Shown here: one piece after another, positions 1 through 6,807 of the stretch | Layout: each line of letters starts with the position of its first letter | How positions within the stretch are numbered: position 1 is the first letter of the stretch | Assembly: GCA_964542895.1 (NCBI GenBank) | Contig: CAZIWT010000081.1 | Coordinates: 1-15,993 of the forward strand | Direction of reading: 5' to 3' | Length of the DNA stretch: 15,993 nucleotides | DNA from: Zymogenus sp964542895 | GTDB lineage: Bacteria; Desulfobacterota; Zymogenia; Zymogenales; Zymogenaceae | Notes under the pieces: generated by a model | The model's database searches: none | The model's input: the letters and a program-made list of their open reading frames with translations, nothing else | Told to the model about the DNA's origin: nothing | Made by a program: the position numbers and the translations under genes

Positions 1-641
1 ATTACAACACCATAACGCGCGGATATTTGAAACAAGCCGGAGACGAGTATTATCCCGATATTTTGATCTACAGCGTCGACTTCCAGAAATACTCGGAGTG
101 GTTCGCCGATGGAAAGTGGGAGGAGGCCGGCCTGGAAATGGCCGACGTCTTCGAGCGGCTTGGGTCGGCCGGGGCGGATTTCGGCCTAATCTCGGCAAAC
201 ACCCCCCACCGCTCCCTCGAATTTATCCTGCCGAACACAACGCTCCCGATACTCTCCATCATCGACGTCACCGCGGACGCGGTAATAGCCTCCGGGGTAA
301 AACGCGTGGGGCTGTTGGGTACGCGCTTCACCATGCAGGAGGATTTCTACAGGGAAGGCCTGAAGAAAAAGGGACTTAAAGTGATCGTCCCGGAAGAGGA
401 TGAGATAAACGAGGTCGACCGGATCATCTACATGGAGCTCGTAAAGAGCATCCTGAACGTCAAGAGCAAAGGGAAGCTCGTCAAAATCATCCGGGAGCTC
501 TCAAAGAGGGGGGCCGGGGGGGTAATCCTCGGCTGCACGGAGATTCCGCTCATAATCGGCCCCGACGACGCCGAGGTCCAGCTCTTCGATACGACGAAGA
601 TTCACGCCGAGGCCGCGCTTAAGTACTCTATCAAGGAATAG
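1..641 (+). CDS. Aspartate/glutamate racemase family protein (5' truncated by window edge)
   Basis: This family interconverts L- and D-aspartate or glutamate in the cytoplasm without PLP, using two acid/base residues. The reading frame is open from base 3 and already reads YNTITRGYLKQAGDEYYP, which resembles the region just after the missing N-terminal glycine-rich start of the family, so the gene begins outside the window and only about 212 codons are visible. The C-terminal signature GCTEIP (Cys at visible residue about 178) is intact. The first active-site motif reads SANTPH (about 64-69), where other members have Cys or Thr before the Asn-Thr; here it is Ala. It could therefore be a racemase with altered chemistry or a related isomerase. 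It ends 128 bases before the M20 peptidase, which has its own candidate promoter. The family call is firm; the substrate is unknown. Confidence 0.85.
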   Translation, partial: YNTITRGYLKQAGDEYYPDILIYSVDFQKYSEWFADGKWEEAGLEMADVFERLGSAGADFGLISANTPHRSLEFILPNTTLPILSIIDVTADAVIASGVKRVGLLGTRFTMQEDFYREGLKKKGLKVIVPEEDEINEVDRIIYMELVKSILNVKSKGKLVKIIRELSKRGAGGVILGCTEIPLIIGPDDAEVQLFDTTKIHAEAALKYSIKE

Positions 642-684
642 GGAGCGGGGGAATCTGAATCCTGAACGAGGCAGTGGGTAACGA

Positions 685-712
685 TTGAGGCGGTAGAACC
701 AGGCATTATACT
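685..712 (+). promoter_or_regulatory. Candidate sigma70-type promoter for the M20 peptidase gene
   Basis: TTGAGG (685-690) and TATACT (707-712) are separated by 16 bases. They lie 58 bases upstream of the ATG at 770, between the racemase stop and the peptidase start. A second AT-rich hexamer, TATAAA, starts at about 713. Seen by eye only. Confidence 0.4.
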
Positions 713-769
713 TATAAAATACTGTAACATGAACAGAGTTGACATGAACCTGAATGTAAGGAGACGGAT

Positions 770-2074
770 ATGAAAGACGAAGCTGTGAAGCTCCTGTGCG
801 AGTTTCTGAAGATCGATACGACAAATCCCCCCGGAAACGAGGAGAAGGCGGTGGCCTTTTTAAAGGATATCTTCGACAAAGAGGGGATCGAATACAAGAC
901 GTACGAATCGAAGAAGGGGCGGGTCTCGATCCGCGCCCAGCTTTCCGGAAGCGGAGACAAAGGGCCTGTCTTGATGATCAGCCACACGGACGTCGTCCCC
1001 GCCAACCGGGACGAGTGGAGCTTCGATCCCTTCTCCGGCGAGATCGTGGACGGCATGATACGGGGCCGCGGCGCCCTGGACATGAAGGGGATCGGGATCA
1101 TGGAGCTGGTAGCCCTTCTGACCCTGAAGCGGGAGGGGGTAAACCTCAACCGGGACCTCGTCTTCCTCGCGGCGGCGGACGAGGAGATGGGGGGCGGTGA
1201 AGGGGCCGGCTACCTCGTCGAAAACCACTTCGACGACTTCAAGGCGGACGTCGTCTTAAACGAGGGGGGATTCGGGGTGAGCGACATCATCCCCGGAAGG
1301 CCGGTGATGATGATCTCGTCCGGGGAGAAGGGGATCTGCTGGCTGAAACTTACAAGGGAGGGCCTCCCAGGCCACGGTAGCGCCCCCCACGGCCAGAACG
1401 CCCTGGAGAACCTGACCAAGGCCGTGGTCAGGCTCCTCGCAGAAGAAACCCCCATCACGATAACGCCCATCATAGCAGAATATTTCAAAAACCTCGCCTC
1501 CGGCTGGGAGTTTCTTAAACCCTTCGTGGACGACGGCAGGGAAGAGACGCTGGTCAAGGTGCTGAAGGAGAGCGGGCTCCTCGCGCTGCCCCAGATCGCC
1601 GCCATGGTGAAAAACACGATCAGCTTAAACGTAATGAAGGCCGGGGAAAAGACAAATATCATCCCCAGCCACGCCGAGGCGGTTCTGGACTGCAGGGTCC
1701 TCCCCGGCCAGGACGTAGACGAGTTCATAGGCCAGATCAAAAGCAAGCTCAACGACGACGAGATAAAGATCGAGCAGATACAGAGGAGCGACTCGACCGA
1801 GTCCCCCACCGACACGGAACACTACCGGATCATGAAGGAGACGGTCGCGGATCACTTTCCGAATTCCGTGATCGCCCCGTCCCTCCTCATGGGGACGTCC
1901 GACTCCCGCTTCTTCAGGAAGAAGGGGATACCCTCCTACGGCATCTGCCCCGCCTTCGTCCCGATGGAGCATATAAAGATGGTCCACGGGATCGATGAGC
2001 AGATATCCGTTGAGAACATGGTAAAGGGGAGCGAGGTCTTCACCGATATCGTGAGGCGGATGGTCACGGGGTAG
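770..2074 (+). CDS. M20 family metallopeptidase (ArgE/DapE/ACY1/CPG2 type)
   Basis: This is a cytoplasmic di-zinc amidohydrolase of 434 residues, a normal length for the family; members remove acyl groups or cleave small peptides. The metal and catalytic residues are in order: H72 and D74 in SHTDVVP, bridging D104 in GRGALDMKG, the general base/zinc pair E138-E139 in ADEEMGG, E165 in NEGG, the dimerisation-domain histidines in GHGSAPH (202-207), and the C-terminal histidine H406 in VHGIDEQ. The lid/dimerisation domain lies at about 185-310. AGGAG a few bases upstream supports ATG 770. Nothing is truncated. Sequence alone does not separate carboxypeptidase, acetylornithine deacetylase or succinyl-diaminopimelate desuccinylase; neighbours such as the racemase suggest amino acid or peptide salvage. 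An intrinsic terminator closes the unit. Confidence 0.92.
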   Translation: MKDEAVKLLCEFLKIDTTNPPGNEEKAVAFLKDIFDKEGIEYKTYESKKGRVSIRAQLSGSGDKGPVLMISHTDVVPANRDEWSFDPFSGEIVDGMIRGRGALDMKGIGIMELVALLTLKREGVNLNRDLVFLAAADEEMGGGEGAGYLVENHFDDFKADVVLNEGGFGVSDIIPGRPVMMISSGEKGICWLKLTREGLPGHGSAPHGQNALENLTKAVVRLLAEETPITITPIIAEYFKNLASGWEFLKPFVDDGREETLVKVLKESGLLALPQIAAMVKNTISLNVMKAGEKTNIIPSHAEAVLDCRVLPGQDVDEFIGQIKSKLNDDEIKIEQIQRSDSTESPTDTEHYRIMKETVADHFPNSVIAPSLLMGTSDSRFFRKKGIPSYGICPAFVPMEHIKMVHGIDEQISVENMVKGSEVFTDIVRRMVTG

Positions 2075-2105
2075 ATTGGAGAGTACGGTTAGTTCAAATT
2101 CAATG

Positions 2106-2129
2106 GGGGAGCAATTGCTCCCCTTTTTT
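2106..2129 (+). terminator. Intrinsic terminator after the M20 peptidase gene
   Basis: GGGGAGCAATTGCTCCCC (2106-2123) is a perfect palindrome that can fold as a 7-bp GC-rich stem with an AATT loop, and six T follow directly. It sits 32 bases after the peptidase stop. There is no T-tract on the other side, so it works only for + strand transcripts. Confidence 0.9.
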
Positions 2130-2239
2130 GTTACGAGTAACGCCGATGATCAAGACGTACGGTGCCGATTAAACTTTAAGTTGGAAAAGCACCGTTTAAA
2201 TCATGTAAGATGTAAAAATGTCTGAAGACGGGATCGGAA

Positions 2240-3535
2240 TCAAACCGCCTTCAGGATGTGCACGCCCAGGGCCGCCTCCTCGGCACCGATTACGCCGCCC
2301 CCGTTTACGTGCATCCCGATTCTCGCGCCCACAACCTGGCGTTTTTCTGCCCTCCCCCTAATCTGGGTGGCTATCTCGTATACCTGGGCGAGCCCCGTGC
2401 ACCCCACCGGGTGCCCCCGGGAGACGAGCCCCCCACTGGTGTTCGTGGGTATCACGCCTCCCAGATCGGTGGCCCCCGTGGAGCAGAACTCTCCCGCCTC
2501 CTCCATAGTGCAGAACCCCGCCTGGGCCGCCTGGTATATTTCGGCAAACGTGGTGGCATCGTGAAGCTCCAGAACGTCTATATCCACAGGCGAAAGGGAG
2601 GCCTCCCTGTATGCTGTTTCGGCCGCCCGCCCCGAGATGTCGGCGTCGAAATCCCCCCTGTCCTTACCCGAAACCAGGACCGAGGCCAAAACGAGGACCG
2701 GGTCATTAATCCCCCTCCCCTCCTTGAGATACCGCTCCGAGCAGACTACCGCCGCCGCACACCCCTCCCCCGTGGGGGCGCACATCGCCCTCGTCAGGGG
2801 GTACGTTATCGGCTTGTCGCTTAAGACATCGTCCACCGTGAAATCCCGGGTGTACTGGGCCTTCGGATTCATCGTGCTCATGTGGTGGGTCTTTGCGCAG
2901 ACACAGGCCAGCTGCCTCTGGGTCCAGCCGTAGCGCTCCATCATCTTCAGCGCCTTCACGGCGTAATAGTCCATAAACGGGCTCCTTCCCACCCCCACGT
3001 CCGTCTCCTCGAAGGGGGTCCCGGTGAGCCTCGATTTCTCACGGCGCCACTTCTCGATATATTCATCCTTCCTGTCCTGCTCGCAGCCGTTCCAGAAGGC
3101 GGAGAGCCCCATGTGCGGGAGGGCCGCCTCGATTTCCGGGTGGTTCGGGAGGTCATCGAAGTCTGGCGTCATCTTCTCGATCCCGACGGCGAGCGCCAAA
3201 TCCGAGACCCCGGCGACAACGTGGTTCACCGCCTGGTTGAGGGCCGTAGTGGCGGAGGCGCAGGCGTTCTCCACGTTCACCACCGGCGCCCCCGTAAAGC
3301 CGAGCCTCCTCAAGACCACCTGACCCCGAATGGAGTGTTGACTCGTCAACATCCCCTGGGCGCAGTTTGCGTACCATATCCCGCCGATTCTCCCCCTGTC
3401 GTCACCGTCCTCCATCGAAAGCCCCGCATCGGACATCGCCTCGCCCACGGCGAATCCGGCCATCTCCTCGTAACTCCCCCCCTGCTTTGTAATCTTTGTC
3501 ATCCCCACGCCGATGACATATACCCTCTCTTTCAT
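2240..3535 (-). CDS. Thiolase-like protein, SCP2/lipid-transfer type acetyl-CoA acyltransferase
   Basis: A thiolase-fold protein of 431 residues that should condense or cleave acyl-CoA thioesters in the cytoplasm. Visible: nucleophile C92 in VENACASA; H325 in LHDATTF, corresponding to the HDCF box of SCP2-type enzymes; H375 in SRGHPVG; and N411 in HVNGGG, where biosynthetic thiolases carry the second catalytic Cys of the CxG motif. This set is typical of the SCP2/archaeal-type branch rather than classical FadA/AtoB. An upstream in-frame ATG at 3559 exists, but GGAGG stands 7 bases before the ATG at 3535 on this strand, so I chose the shorter form. The OB-fold/zinc-ribbon (DUF35) partner that often accompanies this branch is not adjacent. 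The gene is alone on its strand, divergent from the V4R gene. The specific substrate is unknown. Confidence 0.85.
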   Translation of the reverse strand: MKERVYVIGVGMTKITKQGGSYEEMAGFAVGEAMSDAGLSMEDGDDRGRIGGIWYANCAQGMLTSQHSIRGQVVLRRLGFTGAPVVNVENACASATTALNQAVNHVVAGVSDLALAVGIEKMTPDFDDLPNHPEIEAALPHMGLSAFWNGCEQDRKDEYIEKWRREKSRLTGTPFEETDVGVGRSPFMDYYAVKALKMMERYGWTQRQLACVCAKTHHMSTMNPKAQYTRDFTVDDVLSDKPITYPLTRAMCAPTGEGCAAAVVCSERYLKEGRGINDPVLVLASVLVSGKDRGDFDADISGRAAETAYREASLSPVDIDVLELHDATTFAEIYQAAQAGFCTMEEAGEFCSTGATDLGGVIPTNTSGGLVSRGHPVGCTGLAQVYEIATQIRGRAEKRQVVGARIGMHVNGGGVIGAEEAALGVHILKAV

Positions 3536-3694
3536 TCCATATCCTCCGTAACTGTACAATCAGCTCATGCCGGATATCATATCACATCTTATAAAAAACA
3601 TATCGCTATTTAACCCTATTTGAAACGCATAGTACAAAATATGTTAAGATATTCAGTACGAATTTTCTTTGCATAAATTCTTTATATTTGTTCA

Positions 3695-3709
3695 ACAATA
3701 TTGTATAAT
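3695..3709 (+). promoter_or_regulatory. -10 element TATAAT with overlapping palindrome upstream of the V4R gene
   Basis: A perfect TATAAT (3704-3709) lies 29 bases before the ATG at 3739. Its first base is the last base of the 10-base palindrome ACAATATTGT (3695-3704). The hexamer at the -35 position (TTTATA, 17-base spacing) is poor, as expected of a promoter that needs an activator or a good upstream region. A start at about 3716 would exclude the TTG at 3709 as start codon. Confidence 0.45.
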
Positions 3710-3738
3710 TGTCCCAAACTACTGTCGGGATGATTCTA

Positions 3739-4335
3739 ATGAGCGCTGAAGAGAAGATGGCGACGAACCTTGGAATCCGGGGCGGCTTGGACGCGATTCG
3801 TGAAATCCTCGGCGACAACGGCGCAAAGATACTCTTCAGGAACGTAGGCCTGATCCATATATACGAAAATCCCCCGGCATACACCTGGGAGCCCTGTCTT
3901 ACCATCCCGGAGCAGGCGAGTATATACTCGGAGGTGGAAAACCTCGTCGGCCTGAACGGGGCCATGGGCATCTGGCGGAGGATTGGATACACCACCATAA
4001 GATACGTCGACGAGTTCGGCCATGTCTTCGACTCAATCAACGACCTTCCACAAGAGGAGCGGTTTAACCGGGCGATGGAGATGTACGTCGCCGGCTCGGG
4101 AAAGGGGAGGGTCGTGGTAAACGATGTGGGGCTCTACGATCTGGATGTGTACGACTGTATCCACTGCGCCGGACACAAGACCAAAAGGCCCATGTGCAAC
4201 CACTACGTCGGACATATTCAATACATCGCCGATTACGCATTCGGCAAAAACGTACTGACGGTCAAAGAGGTGAAGTGCAAGGCCCTCGGCGACGAGACCT
4301 GCTACTTCACTGCGGTGAGGGGGCGGTCGCAATAA
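3739..4335 (+). CDS. V4R (4-vinyl reductase) domain protein
   Basis: A cytoplasmic protein of 198 residues. The C-terminal half shows the small-molecule-binding V4R pattern: C140 and C143 (DCIHCAGH), H146, C153, then the closing box VKCKALGDETCYF with C180 and C188. The N-terminal part (about 1-115), with LGIRGGLDAIREILGDNG and a conserved-looking aromatic region, resembles the part that precedes V4R in stand-alone members. V4R domains bind small hydrophobic ligands or metal, as in the sensor half of XylR/DmpR-type regulators and in BchJ; no DNA-binding or ATPase domain is attached, so this is a single-domain sensor or enzyme of unknown ligand. In-frame starts are TTG 3709, ATG 3730 and ATG 3739; the last has GGGA about 8 bases upstream and lies after the TATAAT. 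Confidence 0.75.
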   Translation: MSAEEKMATNLGIRGGLDAIREILGDNGAKILFRNVGLIHIYENPPAYTWEPCLTIPEQASIYSEVENLVGLNGAMGIWRRIGYTTIRYVDEFGHVFDSINDLPQEERFNRAMEMYVAGSGKGRVVVNDVGLYDLDVYDCIHCAGHKTKRPMCNHYVGHIQYIADYAFGKNVLTVKEVKCKALGDETCYFTAVRGRSQ

Positions 4336-4337
4336 CT

Positions 4338-4384
4338 AAAAAAGGATTAAAAAGGGCAAAAACGGACCAAAAACGTGCCAAAAA
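4338..4384. promoter_or_regulatory. Five helically phased A-tracts (predicted bent DNA)
   Basis: Runs of 5-6 A occur at 4338-4343, 4349-4353, 4358-4362, 4369-4373 and 4380-4384. Their centres are spaced about 10.5, 9, 11 and 11 bases, averaging close to one helical turn, which is the known arrangement for intrinsic curvature. The array begins just after the V4R stop and ends 66 bases before the ATG of the next gene. Confidence 0.6.
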
Positions 4385-4450
4385 CATGATTCTTTCTTAA
4401 AGGGGGACATTACACATTTTAATAGATCCCTTTTGCCGGATGAGCACGAT

Positions 4451-5404
4451 ATGGTAACAATTCAGGACGTAAGGGAGGCCGCCGGGAGGATAGGCCCCAA
4501 TATAAACCGGACGCCGGTTTTGACCTCCAGGACGGCCGACGAGAAATTGGGCGCATCCCTATATTTCAAGTGTGAGAGCTTTCAGCGGGCCGGGTCTTTC
4601 AAAATACGGGGCGCCTTCAACGCGATAAGCCTGCTTAACGAAGAGGAGAAGGCAAGGGGTGTCGTGGCCCACTCCAGCGGAAATCACGCCCAGGCGGTGG
4701 CGCTGGCAACAAAGCTTCTGGGGGTGAAATCCACGGTAGTCATGCCTAAGGGCTCCCCGGATGTCAAGGTCGCCGCAACCCGTGGCTACGGCGCCGAGGT
4801 CGTCTTCTGCGAGAACTCGGAAGGAGCGAGAATCGCCGAGACCGGGCGGCTGATCGAAGAGCACGGGTATACGCTGGTCCACCCCTACGACAACGACAAT
4901 GTCATCGCAGGGGCGGGAACGGCGGCCCTGGAACTCCTCGAAGACGTCGAGGGTATCGAGGTGTTGATCGCCCCGGTCGGCGGAGGGGGGCTCCTCTCCG
5001 GCACGTCGATCTCGGCCAAGGGGATCGACGATAAGATAGATGTCTTCGCCTCCGAGCCGGAAAGGGCGGACGACGCCTTAAGGTCGATAAGGGCGGGGCA
5101 TATCGTAAAAAACGAGCGCCCCCCAGATACCATAGCTGACGGATTGAGGACGAGCCTTTGTGAGCGGACTTTCGAGATCATCGGCAAAAACGTGACCGAT
5201 ATCGTCACGGTCTCGGAGGCGGAGATAGTCGAGGCGATGCGCTTTCTGTGGGAGAGGATGAAGCTCGTGGTGGAGCCGTCCGGGGCGGTTTCCGTGGCGG
5301 GTCTCCTCTCGGGGAAGATCGACGTCAAAAACAAGGTCGTTGGGGCGGTCATCAGCGGCGGAAACGTCGATCTCGAGGGATTCTTCTCCTCCCTTACGAG
5401 TTAG
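4451..5404 (+). CDS. Fold-type II PLP enzyme: serine racemase / threonine (3-hydroxyaspartate) dehydratase
   Basis: This 317-residue enzyme forms a Schiff base with PLP and acts on serine, threonine or threo-3-hydroxyaspartate, by alpha,beta-elimination and possibly racemisation. Visible: PLP lysine K51 in GSFKIRG, substrate loop SSGNHA (75-80), phosphate-binding loop GGGGLLSG (177-184) and S302 in SGGN, which holds the pyridine nitrogen. There is no C-terminal ACT domain, so it is not the feedback-regulated biosynthetic IlvA form. The segment EPERADD (202-208) puts E202, A206 and D208 where serine racemases and yeast-type 3-hydroxyaspartate dehydratases bind Mg/Mn; TdcB-type enzymes differ there. 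A TTG at 4433 is also in frame, but family proteins start near MVTIQDV, so I chose ATG 4451; its ribosome site is weak. Confidence 0.88.
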   Translation: MVTIQDVREAAGRIGPNINRTPVLTSRTADEKLGASLYFKCESFQRAGSFKIRGAFNAISLLNEEEKARGVVAHSSGNHAQAVALATKLLGVKSTVVMPKGSPDVKVAATRGYGAEVVFCENSEGARIAETGRLIEEHGYTLVHPYDNDNVIAGAGTAALELLEDVEGIEVLIAPVGGGGLLSGTSISAKGIDDKIDVFASEPERADDALRSIRAGHIVKNERPPDTIADGLRTSLCERTFEIIGKNVTDIVTVSEAEIVEAMRFLWERMKLVVEPSGAVSVAGLLSGKIDVKNKVVGAVISGGNVDLEGFFSSLTS

Positions 5405-5558
5405 CCGTGGAGAAGGCCGTGTGATATGAAACGCTGTTGGGCCGAACCTTTTTGAGAGAGGAGATATATATCTCGAGGTGGAGATTTTAGGCGGGAAAAA
5501 GACAGGGCCTCAAAACCCTCGATGGTTTACGTAAGGGATCGCCGACGGTTGTTTTGTC

Positions 5559-5587
5559 TTGAAAAAGATCTCCGTGCGGTGTAGAAT
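5559..5587 (+). promoter_or_regulatory. Sigma70-type promoter upstream of the first MshEN gene
   Basis: TTGAAA (5559-5564) and TAGAAT (5582-5587) are separated by exactly 17 bases, each one mismatch from consensus. The predicted start at about 5594-5596 would place the GC-rich stem region at the very 5' end of a leader of roughly 265 bases before the ATG at 5863. Confidence 0.55.
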
Positions 5588-5596
5588 TTTGGAGTT

Positions 5597-5675
5597 GGGC
5601 GGGCAGACCTCCCGCCCCGCTTGAGTCGATAAATTTGTTTTTACAACTCAAGCCCGCCCGCTCAAGCCCGGGCGG
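5597..5675 (+). promoter_or_regulatory. Foldable leader with mutually exclusive stems
   Basis: GGGCGGG (5597-5603) can pair with CCCGCCC at 5611-5617 (7-base loop) or with a second CCCGCCC at 5653-5659. In the second fold, CTTGAGT (5620-5626) and ACTCAAG (5646-5652) also pair, giving a longer interrupted stem. CTCAAGCCCG occurs twice (5647-5656, 5661-5670). There is no T-run directly after either stem, so this is not a simple terminator. It matches no riboswitch class I can recognise. Confidence 0.4.
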
Positions 5676-5862
5676 ACGCTGCGGTCAGTATGTCGTTCCG
5701 GTGAGCGGCCCTGAAATGAAAAAGGGGCAAAGGAAAAAGTATCGGACAGTGCGTATCTTATCTAGAGATGTTTTAGCGGAAATGGGATATTTCAGACTCG
5801 GACTCAACGAGCATTACTTCAGGTTCAGCTTTATTTTAGCTTGACAAACAGGGGACCGAAAA

Positions 5863-6633
5863 ATGGCTGAAACAAAGATGCGCCTTGGTGACTTCCTCGT
5901 GAGCAGGAAGATAATTACGGAGGGGCAATTGAGCCGGGCCCTTCAGTACCAGAAACAGTGGGGGGGGAGGCTCGGGGAGGCTCTGATATTTTTGAGGATC
6001 GTCTCGGAAGACAAGCTGCTCGCCGCCCTGAAATATCACCTAGAAATCCCGATTATGGACCTCCAGGAGATCGATATCCCCGCCGATGTGATCAGGCTCA
6101 TTTCAAGAGAGATGGCCGGAAAATATAAGGCCGTTCCGGTAAAGATAACCGTAAGCTTCGGCAAGAAGACCCTCCTTGTGGCGATGTCCGATCCCCTGGA
6201 TATAAAGGCGGTCGAGGAGATGCAGTTCGTCTCCGGGCACAAGATTCAGCCGGTTCTCTCAAAAGAACACTCCATAATGAACGCCCTCAGCGATTACTAC
6301 AAGCTGGATACCGGTTACATCGATCCCAAGGGCTCGCGCTCCCCCGTCGGTGGAAAAGGCACGGATGAAAATTCCAACGAAGAAGTTATGACGATAATCA
6401 GGGGCGGAGATGAGCTCAAGATCACATCCACCGGGGAGGTTATCTACGACAACGCCGAGCAGATAAGGCCGGCCGAGACAGGCGGAAAGAACGAGGAGCC
6501 TCCGAAAGACACATCGGCCAAAGAGGCCAAGAAATCAAAGGGGGACAATAAGCTTTTGAGGGCTCTTATAAAGATACTAATCGAAAAGGAGTATATCACC
6601 ATAGATGATATCAGGGAGAAGCTCGAGGAGTGA
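5863..6633 (+). CDS. Stand-alone MshEN (GspE N-terminal) domain protein, paralogue 1
   Basis: A 256-residue cytoplasmic protein with the N-terminal domain of type II secretion/type IV pilus ATPases but no ATPase domain. The MshEN cyclic-di-GMP motif is two 24-residue units 5 residues apart; both are present at 7-30 and 36-59 with spacer KQWGG. Each starts with RLG and keeps the hydrophobic pattern; the first ends in the expected Q, the second in H, and the mid-motif Gly is K or R. The domain continues through KAVPVK and AMSDPLDIKAVEEMQF to about 150. A charged low-complexity linker (about 155-228) follows, then a C-terminal LIEKEYITIDDIREKLE segment resembling a degenerate half-motif. GGGGA lies 8 bases before ATG 5863. 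The closely related paralogue follows 174 bases downstream. An effector or adaptor role in secretion, pili or motility is inference. Confidence 0.82.
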   Translation: MAETKMRLGDFLVSRKIITEGQLSRALQYQKQWGGRLGEALIFLRIVSEDKLLAALKYHLEIPIMDLQEIDIPADVIRLISREMAGKYKAVPVKITVSFGKKTLLVAMSDPLDIKAVEEMQFVSGHKIQPVLSKEHSIMNALSDYYKLDTGYIDPKGSRSPVGGKGTDENSNEEVMTIIRGGDELKITSTGEVIYDNAEQIRPAETGGKNEEPPKDTSAKEAKKSKGDNKLLRALIKILIEKEYITIDDIREKLEE

Positions 6634-6709
6634 CGGGGACGGGCCTGAACGCCGTACGGGCCGTTTTTGGTACGATACAGCTTGAGATATATGATATGTA
6701 ATATTACGC

Positions 6710-6727
6710 ATGGATTCTCCAATCCAT
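6710..6727 (+). promoter_or_regulatory. Hairpin in the leader of the second MshEN gene
   Basis: ATGGATT (6710-6716) and AATCCAT (6721-6727) form a perfect 7-bp stem with a 4-base loop. A weaker element, ATAC-CGC-GTAT, follows within ten bases. No T-tract follows, and the structure lies about 80 bases before the ATG at 6808, so a leader or operator role is more likely than termination. Function unknown. Confidence 0.35.
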
Positions 6728-6807
6728 AAGATACCGCGTATCTCCTCCCCGCATATAGGGACAAAGCCCGCGTAATTGTCGGGGGGAAGCGTGATAGTGA
6801 GATTATT

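Larger units (their letters stand above)
5405..5862 (+). other. 458-base intergenic region with promoter and structured leader
   Basis: I find no convincing gene here. From left to right it contains a perfect 14-base palindrome (GAGATATATATCTC, 5461-5474), a promoter-like pair at 5559-5587, and a GC-rich stretch with competing stems at 5597-5675. The remaining approximately 190 bases lead to the MshEN gene without a recognised motif. A 42-codon basic frame at 5716-5844 lacks a good ribosome site and is not called. Confidence 0.6.

Noticed and set aside
2159..2195. Inverted repeat ACGGTGC / GCACCGT after the thiolase gene
   Set aside because: 7-bp stem with a 23-base loop and no T-tract on either strand; too weak to call a terminator.
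3709..3738. TTG at 3709 and ATG at 3730 as starts of the V4R gene
   Set aside because: TTG overlaps the last base of the TATAAT element; ATG 3730 lacks an upstream ribosome site, whereas ATG 3739 has one.
5635..5844. Possible small basic protein (69 codons from TTG, or 42 from ATG 5716)
   Set aside because: No ribosome site, no recognisable motif, and it overlaps the structured leader.
6634..6670. GGCC...GGCC followed by five T after the first MshEN gene
   Set aside because: Only a 4-bp stem with a long loop; not a credible terminator.
6750..6800. GGGACAAAGCCC element considered as part of a cyclic-di-GMP (GEMM) riboswitch
   Set aside because: The other conserved half of the riboswitch core is not present by eye; left as a covariance-model check.
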